A DNA stretch of 52,211 nucleotides, from the NCBI RefSeq assembly GCF_002994615.1, contig NZ_PVNK01000311.1, forward strand, positions 1 through 52,211, in the 5' to 3' direction. Source of the stretch: Enhygromyxa salina (GTDB lineage: Bacteria; Myxococcota_A; Polyangia; Nannocystales; Nannocystaceae). Within the stretch, counting starts at the first letter, position 1; every line of letters begins with the position of its first letter. The position numbers and the translations under genes were made by a program. Shown here piece after piece: positions 14,995-22,494 of this stretch. The notes below the pieces were generated by a model. The model had not been told where the DNA came from, made no database searches, and saw only the letters and a program-made list of their open reading frames with translations.

Positions 14995-16365
14995 TCAACC
15001 GAAGCGCTGGAGATCGTAGATCAACTCGAGAAATCGCGACAGCTGCTTCCGGTCGTCATCGTTGGCCCCGTCGGGGTGAAAGTGCATCACGCCGTTGCGG
15101 ACGTTTCGTACCCCGGAGAGCTGCGCGACGAAGGTTGACTTATCAATGTTGAGGTCGATGCGGTCCCAGGCGTCGGGATGTGACAAGAGCCGCTGGTATT
15201 CGCCCAGCGTCAAACTGGCGATGTTCTCGATTTCGCGCGGTGATTTGGGGTCGAGGGCGATATCGCGTAGCTCCTGAACCGTAAAGTCACCGTTCTCGAT
15301 CAGCGCCCGCAGTCCGCGTTCGATCTCGCCCAGAAGCACAAAAGGCGAGGCCAGGTCGAGGAGCTGGCGACCGAGATCCTTTTTGGTAACGATGCCCGTG
15401 ATGACGTTCTTGGGGCCACGGACGAGCACATAACCGTGCTTGATGATCTCGGGTATGACGTTGAGAAAAGGCCGGCTATAGCGGACCTCGATTGCGGGAG
15501 CCTGAGCTCGCTCGACGGGGTCGTCGAGGGAAACGTTGCCATTGAGGAGCAAGTAGCGGCCGACATCTTTCCAGCGGAGCATGCCCGTCACGGACCGAGG
15601 GTTCCGCATGATCGGCAGATGCGAGACCTGTTTCGCTATCATCTGGGACAGGGCGACCCGCAGCGAGCTCTGCGGCTTGACGTGAACAACGTCGCGGCGG
15701 GCCTCGTCGAGCGTTCCAATGTGGAAGGTGTTGTTGGCGGTTGGCGCCTGGCTCGATTTGGCTTTCGTCGGTTCGCCGGCCGAGTCGTTGGGAGCTGTCT
15801 GGGTGTCAGCCTGCTGAGCGGTGGCGCCACTCTCTTCGCGACCAACGCTCTCGCTGGAGGCGTCGCCGGGATCGTCGAGCCCGCTGGCGTCCTCGCTGGT
15901 GCTTCCTCGACCCACGAGGTCGACAGGCTGATCGAGGTGCACGCTGCGAAAGTCGGGGTCCGTCTCGAGCTCGAAGCCGGCCAAGGCCGCGTCGACCGAC
16001 TCCGTGATGTCACTCCCGCGGCGTTTGGCACCGAACCAACCCAATATGGTCCGGGGGGTGACTCTCATGGGGGTGGGCGGCTCGGCGCGCAGGCGCTCCG
16101 CGGCCTGCGTGAGCAGCTCGACGTGGGGCGGGGGGTGTTCTGGGTTGCGCAGCACTTCAATCTTCAAGTCGGCGTTGACCTCGGCGAAGTCGGGCTCGGT
16201 CTTGAGAGAGTGGCGGTCGAGCTGGGAGCGGATCTGCCCGACGACGTGGATACCGCGGCGCTGCGCCCCGACCATGCGCAGCAGGTCACGCGCGGTGAGG
16301 TGGACGACGGTGCCGTCGCCGACGGCGGCGGCGAGTTCGGTGAAGCTCTTGGGTTTTGGTGCCAT
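14995..16365 (-). CDS. CBS-pair protein with C-terminal HEPN (Swt1-like) domain
   Basis: 456 residues in three parts. The N terminus has two copies of a roughly 60-residue motif (LLRMVGAQRRG and ILGWFGAKRRG, each followed by a helix and a TEPDF/ETDPDF strand), likely a nucleic-acid-binding fold. An acidic linker (about 155-210) follows. A CBS pair comes next (VVHVKPQSSLRVAL..., VITGIVTKKDLG), which usually binds adenine nucleotides. The last 110 residues look like a Swt1-type HEPN domain, with the RNase motif R423-N-x3-H428 in VRNVRNGVMHF. HEPN domains are typical RNA-cleaving toxins of defence systems. The gene is divergent from the sigma/RNAP-like operon, which suggests a regulator or effector for it. 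Confidence 0.75.
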   Translation of the reverse strand: MAPKPKSFTELAAAVGDGTVVHLTARDLLRMVGAQRRGIHVVGQIRSQLDRHSLKTEPDFAEVNADLKIEVLRNPEHPPPHVELLTQAAERLRAEPPTPMRVTPRTILGWFGAKRRGSDITESVDAALAGFELETDPDFRSVHLDQPVDLVGRGSTSEDASGLDDPGDASSESVGREESGATAQQADTQTAPNDSAGEPTKAKSSQAPTANNTFHIGTLDEARRDVVHVKPQSSLRVALSQMIAKQVSHLPIMRNPRSVTGMLRWKDVGRYLLLNGNVSLDDPVERAQAPAIEVRYSRPFLNVIPEIIKHGYVLVRGPKNVITGIVTKKDLGRQLLDLASPFVLLGEIERGLRALIENGDFTVQELRDIALDPKSPREIENIASLTLGEYQRLLSHPDAWDRIDLNIDKSTFVAQLSGVRNVRNGVMHFHPDGANDDDRKQLSRFLELIYDLQRFG

Positions 16366-16658
16366 CGTGCTCGCTTGATAGCAGATCTATCGAGCAACAG
16401 GTGTCCCATTTTGGGCCGCTGTGTGAGCCCGTCAGGCCCAAAGGGCCAGTCGGGCCCAAAGGGATGAGCGAAACCGCTCGACCTCAAGCATTGCCGAGGT
16501 GATCGAGCAGCTGGGCCACGATCAGCGCTGCGGCGAGATCGGGGTCTGTGGTCTGCGCGAGCTCCTGCGCGATGACTGGATCGACGAGCGTCTCGTTACG
16601 CGCGTTCGCGCTAGCAGTCAAGGCAGGCGACAGCGAGTACTATCAGCGGCCACGTGCC
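16366..16658. promoter_or_regulatory. Divergent promoter region of the CBS-HEPN gene and the sigma/RNAP-like operon
   Basis: Near 16367-16395 the bases TGCTCG..TTGATAG and ATCTATCGAGCA form an imperfect palindrome next to the CBS-HEPN start, a possible operator. At 16434-16462 GGCCCAAAGGG occurs twice in tandem. The left copy of the 61-bp direct repeat occupies 16505-16565. On the minus strand 16489-16620 a short frame encodes an AQTTDPDLAAALIVAQLL stretch, also found beside the right repeat, so part of an older gene is buried here. Confidence 0.5.
16505..16565 (+). repeat. Left 61-bp direct repeat bounding the 9-kb module
   Basis: Matches 25505-25565 at 56 of 61 positions by hand alignment, in the same orientation, at a spacing of exactly 9,000 bp. 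It lies just upstream of the sigma-like gene. Confidence 0.9.
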
Positions 16659-17894
16659 ATGACCAGCTCGAGCCAACAAGCCATCGCCCGCGTCCTGGCC
16701 ACGCGTGGCTTCGCGTGGGTAGGAGAGTCGGCTTTGCCGAACGCCGTCGAGGGGATCCCGCTGCTCGGCGATGAGGGCGAGCAAGTCGGCTTCGTCGCAC
16801 GCCCCGAGGACACCCAGAGCGACCGCTACTCGATGCTCGACGCCATCGTTCCCCTCGAGTCCGCCGACCGCACGCGATTGTTCGAGGTCCTCGAACAGTC
16901 GGAGTTCGAGCTGATCCACAGGCTCTTAACCACCGTTGACGCGCAGCAAGAACAGTGGCTGCTCGAGGCCGACGCTCGTATCGACTCGAACCATTCCACG
17001 ACGCTGGAGGAGGCTGACCTCCCCGGCCTCAGTCGGCGCGAGCGCGCGGAGATCAGCATGCGGGTCGCGCGGTCTGTCTTGGCTGGGGAGATCGACTTTG
17101 GTTTAGAGGTTCGCGCCATGCTCGACCGGATCCTCGAGCTGCGGCGCCGGTTGTTCGCGGACTCGCTCCGGTTTGTCGTCAGTCTCGTCGTCAGGTATGG
17201 CAAGCGCATGGACTTCACCACTGGCGTGCTCCGTGGGGCGCTGGGCCTGGACACGGCCATCGACCGCTTCGAGCCGGAGCGGCGCTTACAGTTCTCGACC
17301 TATGCGGGCTGGTGGATTCGCCAGAGCATCACCCGTTCGTCGATGGATTACGCCGCGGCATTGCGCATCCCCGTCCACGCGAGTGAGGAGGTCTCTCGCT
17401 TTTGGCGTGTTCAGCAGGAACTGTGGGCCCAACGGGGCTCCCGCCCCTCGGACGAAGAAGTGCGCGAGCGGGCCAGCATCAAGTACTCGATCGAGAGGCT
17501 CGGGAGCTATCGTCGCCGGGCACGGGCCGCCTATTTGGCGCGCGGCTCCCAGCTCGGACCGGCCGAGACCATTCTCGACGACGATGTACCCTCGCCGATG
17601 GAGGGCAACCCTGCGAGCGGTTGGGTTCGGGGGGCGCTTGACCACCTGTTGGCACAGATCGAGGACTACGAGCGCCGTCGGCCCTCCGACGGGCGCTGGT
17701 CCGCGATCGTCACCCGCCGAGTCCTCCGAACGCAGGTGGAGAAGTCCACACTTCGGGAGCTCGGCGAAGAATTCGGGGTCAGCCGCGAGCGGATTCGCCA
17801 GCTGGAAGTCACGCTCTTGTCGTTCCTCTCGCGTCGTCTGTTTGGCGAGGCGGAGGCCCTTCCGCCTTGGGCTTGGAGGGCACCCGATGAGTGA
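16659..17894 (+). CDS. Divergent sigma70-family protein of the RNAP-like module
   Basis: 411 residues. Residues 1-160 are not recognisable. Sigma region 2 spans about 168-235: LRFVVSLVVRYGKR, then FEPERRLQFSTYAGWWIRQSITR, very close to RpoD-type sigma, and IPVH opening region 3. Region 4 is at about 364-390: TLRELGEEFGVSRERIRQLE. The 2.1-2.2 segment that grips the beta-prime clamp helices is altered: the usual DLIQEGNIGL reads TGVLRGALGL. It is the first gene of a tight operon; its TGA lies 8 nt inside the next gene. A housekeeping or ECF sigma is unlikely given the context. The ATG at 16659 is chosen because the longer frame runs through the direct repeat. Confidence 0.85.
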   Translation: MTSSSQQAIARVLATRGFAWVGESALPNAVEGIPLLGDEGEQVGFVARPEDTQSDRYSMLDAIVPLESADRTRLFEVLEQSEFELIHRLLTTVDAQQEQWLLEADARIDSNHSTTLEEADLPGLSRRERAEISMRVARSVLAGEIDFGLEVRAMLDRILELRRRLFADSLRFVVSLVVRYGKRMDFTTGVLRGALGLDTAIDRFEPERRLQFSTYAGWWIRQSITRSSMDYAAALRIPVHASEEVSRFWRVQQELWAQRGSRPSDEEVRERASIKYSIERLGSYRRRARAAYLARGSQLGPAETILDDDVPSPMEGNPASGWVRGALDHLLAQIEDYERRRPSDGRWSAIVTRRVLRTQVEKSTLRELGEEFGVSRERIRQLEVTLLSFLSRRLFGEAEALPPWAWRAPDE

Positions 17895-20800
17895 CCTGCG
17901 CGCGATGGTCACCAGCTTGCTTCACGCGCTTCGTCATGCGGGCGGAGAGCGGGAAGTCGCGCAGTTCGAGGCCGAGTTCGAGCGGCGTGGCTGGGAGCTC
18001 GAACTCGGCGACCAGCTCACTGTGCTCGCCGCTGTTCAGCGCGCCGCCGAACGGGCTGCGCTCGCGGGTGCCGCTGCGGAGTCGACGGAGTCGACCGTAC
18101 ACCCGACGGCCACTGCCGCCACCGTTGTCGACCTCACGCCGCCGCCACCGCGTTTTGCGCTGCTCTCTTCTCTTGGCCCATGGGTCGAGACGCTGCCGGC
18201 AAAGTGGAAGTTCCTCGCGGCGGTCCACGAATTGTTCGAGTCGTCCGATCGCACGCAGCTCCAAGCCGCGCTGAGCGAGGTGTTCGTCGAGCAGCTCGGC
18301 TATCGCGCCTCGCGCCTCGATGACACACCGCGGCTGGCGAACCAAAAGACCCTGACCCACGCCTCGGTCGTCGCCCGCCATCAGCAGTTCTCCATCGTCA
18401 TCGTCGAGTCGAACTACGCCGGGCCTCACCTCAGCTCCTATGAGCTCATCTTCACCCTTCACCCGCGTGCGCTCGTCTTTGCGCTCGAGCCCGGGGCTCG
18501 CGTCCGCGTCGTTTCTCGTCATACCGCCGCGGCAGCGCATCAACTCGGCTCGCGTGTGCTCCACGGACGCGGCAAGCGAAGCTTTCCGACCGACGATCCT
18601 GTCGTCTGGGCCCGCCGCCTGGCACTGCTAGAACCCCGGCCCGAAGACGATGCCCGCTCCCTTGCGCAAAGAGCCCACGATCTGCTCGCTGCCTCTGCCG
18701 CCGATCTGTGCGCCGACTGGGATGCGCAACCGGTCAATCCTGCCAGGCTCCCCGGTCGCCCCTGGGACAGCTCCGCGGACCTCGAAGTCGAGCAATTTCT
18801 CCAGCCCGACCCACAGACTCGCCGTCTCCATCTCGGGCTCGAAGCCGAACTGTGCGCCAGCTTCCCGTGGCGGAGTCGTGACGGATTTCAGGTCGACTAC
18901 GTGGGCTACCAAGTCGACTCGATTCACCGCGACGCGGCGGCGGCCATCCGGAGGAAGGGCTCGACCCATGTCGTCATCTCCCTCGAACTCGCGCACGTTA
19001 CAGCTGGCGGCGAGCCCGTCTCTTTTTCCGTGCCATTTTCCATCGTCGTCCCCGACGGACGCGGTCTATTTGTCGTGTTTGGTCGTGTGCTCGCCTTCTA
19101 TCCCAAGGAGCAGGCGCACGTTACGTGGGAAAGCGAAGACGATGCCCAAAGTGAGCAGGTTGAGACCGAGGACGGAGATGAACTCGATGGCGATGGGGAG
19201 GACACCGAGGAAGACGAGGATGACTGGTCCGGACCCCAGGAATACGCCCATCCCAGCGCCTACTCAAACGCGGGGTTCGTGCCGCTGCTGCGTTGGGCGG
19301 TCGGTCGACGGCTGCGCTGGTACGGATGGAACTTCGCCAAGGCGCGGCCTCCGTACCCGTTTACGGTTCAGGCGTTCAAGGCATGGATCGGCCGATGGCG
19401 AGACGAGCACGGCGCCACGCGCTGCTCGTCCTACCCAGTCCTCAATCACCATCTCCAGCCGCCGCGCGTGGGCCTGCGTGTGCTCCCCGTCGACCGAGAG
19501 GCTCCGCCGCCGCCCTGGGCCTGTCTGGACCTGAGCAGCCGCTTGCCGGCTGGATTCGCGTATCCGGTCGCAGGCGCCCGGCTTGGGCCGGGGGGCGTGC
19601 TCGCGGCGCCCACGTTGACCGATGCTGGCTCCGTCCAGTTGTTGACCCGGGCCGCCGAGGCGACATCCTCCAACCCCCGTGTGCGCGGGCCTGGCAACGA
19701 CGAGACTCGCACTGCGTTCATCGCTGCTCCGCTCGCGCGCTGGTCTGGGCTCACGGTCGGGGCGCTCGAGGACCCCCTGTCGGCGATCGCTGAGCCGCTC
19801 GAGGGTCAATTCCTTCGCTGTCCGGGACCAAGCTTGCGCGTCCTGCTCCCGCTGTCAGAAGGGCAGAGGCCGGTGCAATGTACCTGGCATACGGACATCC
19901 CGGCCCACGCTGATCTCGATGGGGCCCCGGTGATTCTCGTGGAGGTCGGCCAGACCATCGAGGTCGGGGAACGGTTGGTCCGAACCCCTCCTCACACCTG
20001 GGGGAATGACCCCGAGCAACGACCCCACCGGCTCATGGAGATCACGGACGAGATCGCGAGGGGGAGCGCGGCGGACTCGAGCCTGCACATCTACGCACCT
20101 CCGAGCTTGCGCGGTCGCTTGACTCGGGTCGACCTCGTCGAGGTTCGCGACGCTGACGGCACACTCCTGGCTCATCGTGTCAGCTTCGAGTCCATTACGA
20201 CCGAGACCGTCGATCGTGCGCTTCTTCCAGACGGCAGGGTTGCTCTTGTCGAACTCGTTGGTCCCGAGGAGTTGCCTTGGGACGGCCACAGCGACAAGCT
20301 TGCCTCGGGCCTCGTCATCGACTCGCGCGTCGAGGCTCCCGAGTGTCCTGGCGGCTCCGCTGATGACCAGGAGCAATCACGGTGGCTCGCGGGCGCGACC
20401 GGGGAGCCGCTGGCGGTCTTCGACATACTCGGTGAGCTCACGTTGATCAGTCGCCGCCCTGTTGAACCCGACCCGGCCCTGCGCGTGCGAGTCATCGACA
20501 ACTGGGGACAGCCTCGGGCCGACGGGGACCCTCAGATCGCGTATACCTACTTACGCTGGCTTCAGGCTGCTCATCCCGTCGCGGCCACACAGATCTACGC
20601 CGTCGCTAGCGAGCACGTGGGCGTCTTGCCGATGGCGACCTCGGCCGCACAGCTGGCGGTCGCGTGTCGAACGCCGCTGCCCTTCTTCGCGCCAGAAACG
20701 GCCGAGGGCGACGCAGCGACTCTCGGAGCGTACGACCCCCGGCGCCGCGCCGGGCACCCGCGACCATGGTGCGACGAGCAGGGCAGCCGAGGCATCTGGG

Positions 20801-22488
20801 AGTGGCGCTGCACATGTGGCCGGCTACGTGGGTCCACGCTCGCGGGGATGTCCTGCGCAATCTGTCTGGAGCCCGTGAGCCGCGAACGCCACCCCGAGAT
20901 GCTGCATGAGTGCCCGCTCGCGGTCGCTGTCATCCACCCCTGGCGTCGCTCGTTGGTGGCTGCGCTTCTCGGACTGACTGAGGACGAGCTGCGTCGGATC
21001 ATGCAGACCGAGGACTGCTCCGAGCTCGCGGATCTCACCGCCGCCGCGCTCGAGGCACCGCACCGCAGCCTCCACCGACGTATCGCTCAGACCGACGACG
21101 CGGATTTGCTCACGGCCTTACTTCAGCAGCACGCGGAGCTCGACGTGGCCCTTCGTCATGGTCTGAATTTGGACGACTTGTGGCTGACCGATCTACCCGT
21201 GCTGTCTCCGCGGCTGCTGTTCGATGGCTACCGACTCGGCGCTCCGGATCTCCTGGAGAGTCCCCTCACGAAGCACTACCGCTCGATCACTGCGGTCTCC
21301 GAGCTCACGAGCGGCCGTGTCGAGATGTTGCCGCAGCTCCGGCGGGCCCAGTGGGTCGAGCTCCAGCGCCGAGTCGAGCAGCTGTTTGGCTCGGTCGAGG
21401 GGGCCGAGCCAGGCACGCTCGCCGAATACTGGTCGCGGGTGTGGCCAACCCTCGCCGATGGCGAGCTCGCGCTCAGCGTGCCCGGCCTAGTCGCTGACGC
21501 GACTCCCGATGAGCTCGCTCGGTCTTGGACATGCGCGCTATGGCCGGGAGCCACGCTCGAGGGGGAGGACCGAGCGCACCACGGTGTGATCACGCCGACT
21601 GGTTTCCTTCCTCTGCCGCCACCCCCCATGTGTGCGCTCGATCCTCGGGACGCCCGGTCCTGGTCCGAGCGGGGCGCCTGGACCGAGTTTCTCGAGCACC
21701 ACCTGACCTGGCTTGCCGCCGTGTTGCTCGGAGTCGACGGGCACGCTCGCGCACGCCAGGCCGTGCGCGCGGTCCTCGTGGCCGACCTGGCTGACTACTC
21801 CACAGTTGGGCGCGTGTTGCTGCGTGAGCTCGTCCGGGCTATGGCCCCGGCTTCCGGTCGTCCGAGCAAGCTCCTCGAGCTCATGCTGGGCCGCGTTCCC
21901 CTCCGCCTTCCCCGGGCGGATCAAGCAGCCTCTGAAGCCATCGAGCAGCGTCTGGCGGGCCTCGTCGACGCTGGCGATGCTGCTGCGATTGTCAGCGCCC
22001 GGGCCCTTGGCGTGATCCTCGGTGGGTTTTGGTGCGGCACGCCGAGTACCGAGTATCCCTCAGGCTGGCTGTGGGCGCACTCCGAACACGACGCGCCCAA
22101 GGACTTTCTTCGCATGGTCCCCCGCCTCGATGACGCCGCCTGGCGGTTGTGGCCCGACTTTGACCTGATGACAGACCCGTTGCGCGCGCTCGCACGCGGA
22201 TCTGTCGTCCAGCCGCGAAGCCCGAGCGTGCGAGCCTGGTTCGGCCTCGACGCTGGTGAGCTACCTGTCGACATCGACTGGGGCGAGCCGCGAGCGCCTA
22301 CCGAGGAGCCGGGTCCACCCGCGAGCGCCGCTGCCGAGAAGTCCGCACCCCAAGTCGAGGGCGAAGTCTCGACACCCACTCCAGTTGCCCCCGTCGATCC
22401 AGATCCGCCGACTCCCTTCGCGTTCGCACACGAGGCCGTTGTCGTCGATGTCTCCTTGCGAGCCTGGCTCGCCGCCCATCCAAGCTAG
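17887..22488 (+). CDS. RNA polymerase beta/beta-prime-like fusion protein, active-site motifs absent
   Basis: 1,533 residues. About 300-420 resemble the RpoB N terminus (FPW..., FQVDYVGYQVDS, PFSIVVPDGRGLFVVFGRV). An acidic linker runs about 415-450. About 680-810 resemble the RpoB flap/DPBB-side region (VEVGQTIEVGERLV, HIYAPPSLRGRLTRVDL, ending D803-K-L-A-S-G where RpoB has GDKMAGRHGNKG). About 970-1165 resemble the RpoC N terminus: Cys975, Cys977, Cys990, Cys993 have the exact CxC-x12-CxxC spacing of the beta-prime zinc-binding domain, followed by LTDLPVLSPRL (RpoC LTVLPVLPPDL) and two helices in the place of the sigma-binding clamp helices. No NADFDGD motif is present, so it cannot be an ordinary polymerase. 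Cotranslated with the sigma-like gene. Confidence 0.75.
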   Translation: MSDLRAMVTSLLHALRHAGGEREVAQFEAEFERRGWELELGDQLTVLAAVQRAAERAALAGAAAESTESTVHPTATAATVVDLTPPPPRFALLSSLGPWVETLPAKWKFLAAVHELFESSDRTQLQAALSEVFVEQLGYRASRLDDTPRLANQKTLTHASVVARHQQFSIVIVESNYAGPHLSSYELIFTLHPRALVFALEPGARVRVVSRHTAAAAHQLGSRVLHGRGKRSFPTDDPVVWARRLALLEPRPEDDARSLAQRAHDLLAASAADLCADWDAQPVNPARLPGRPWDSSADLEVEQFLQPDPQTRRLHLGLEAELCASFPWRSRDGFQVDYVGYQVDSIHRDAAAAIRRKGSTHVVISLELAHVTAGGEPVSFSVPFSIVVPDGRGLFVVFGRVLAFYPKEQAHVTWESEDDAQSEQVETEDGDELDGDGEDTEEDEDDWSGPQEYAHPSAYSNAGFVPLLRWAVGRRLRWYGWNFAKARPPYPFTVQAFKAWIGRWRDEHGATRCSSYPVLNHHLQPPRVGLRVLPVDREAPPPPWACLDLSSRLPAGFAYPVAGARLGPGGVLAAPTLTDAGSVQLLTRAAEATSSNPRVRGPGNDETRTAFIAAPLARWSGLTVGALEDPLSAIAEPLEGQFLRCPGPSLRVLLPLSEGQRPVQCTWHTDIPAHADLDGAPVILVEVGQTIEVGERLVRTPPHTWGNDPEQRPHRLMEITDEIARGSAADSSLHIYAPPSLRGRLTRVDLVEVRDADGTLLAHRVSFESITTETVDRALLPDGRVALVELVGPEELPWDGHSDKLASGLVIDSRVEAPECPGGSADDQEQSRWLAGATGEPLAVFDILGELTLISRRPVEPDPALRVRVIDNWGQPRADGDPQIAYTYLRWLQAAHPVAATQIYAVASEHVGVLPMATSAAQLAVACRTPLPFFAPETAEGDAATLGAYDPRRRAGHPRPWCDEQGSRGIWEWRCTCGRLRGSTLAGMSCAICLEPVSRERHPEMLHECPLAVAVIHPWRRSLVAALLGLTEDELRRIMQTEDCSELADLTAAALEAPHRSLHRRIAQTDDADLLTALLQQHAELDVALRHGLNLDDLWLTDLPVLSPRLLFDGYRLGAPDLLESPLTKHYRSITAVSELTSGRVEMLPQLRRAQWVELQRRVEQLFGSVEGAEPGTLAEYWSRVWPTLADGELALSVPGLVADATPDELARSWTCALWPGATLEGEDRAHHGVITPTGFLPLPPPPMCALDPRDARSWSERGAWTEFLEHHLTWLAAVLLGVDGHARARQAVRAVLVADLADYSTVGRVLLRELVRAMAPASGRPSKLLELMLGRVPLRLPRADQAASEAIEQRLAGLVDAGDAAAIVSARALGVILGGFWCGTPSTEYPSGWLWAHSEHDAPKDFLRMVPRLDDAAWRLWPDFDLMTDPLRALARGSVVQPRSPSVRAWFGLDAGELPVDIDWGEPRAPTEEPGPPASAAAEKSAPQVEGEVSTPTPVAPVDPDPPTPFAFAHEAVVVDVSLRAWLAAHPS

Positions 22489-22494
22489 AGCTAC

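Noticed and set aside
17173..17886. Extension of the RNAP-like gene 238 codons upstream
   Set aside because: The extension is Ser/Arg/Pro-rich shadow of the sigma-like gene; the ATG at 17887 in the ATGAGTGA overlap gives the coherent start.
16659..17894. Primary sigma factor RpoD or an ECF sigma
   Set aside because: Region 2.4/3.0 is RpoD-like, but the core-binding 2.2 motif is altered and it is cotranscribed with the RNAP-like gene in an island.
17887..22488. Housekeeping rpoB/rpoC
   Set aside because: Sequence is far too divergent, beta and beta-prime parts are shortened and fused, and the NADFDGD and HGNKG motifs are absent; no rplJ/rplL neighbours.
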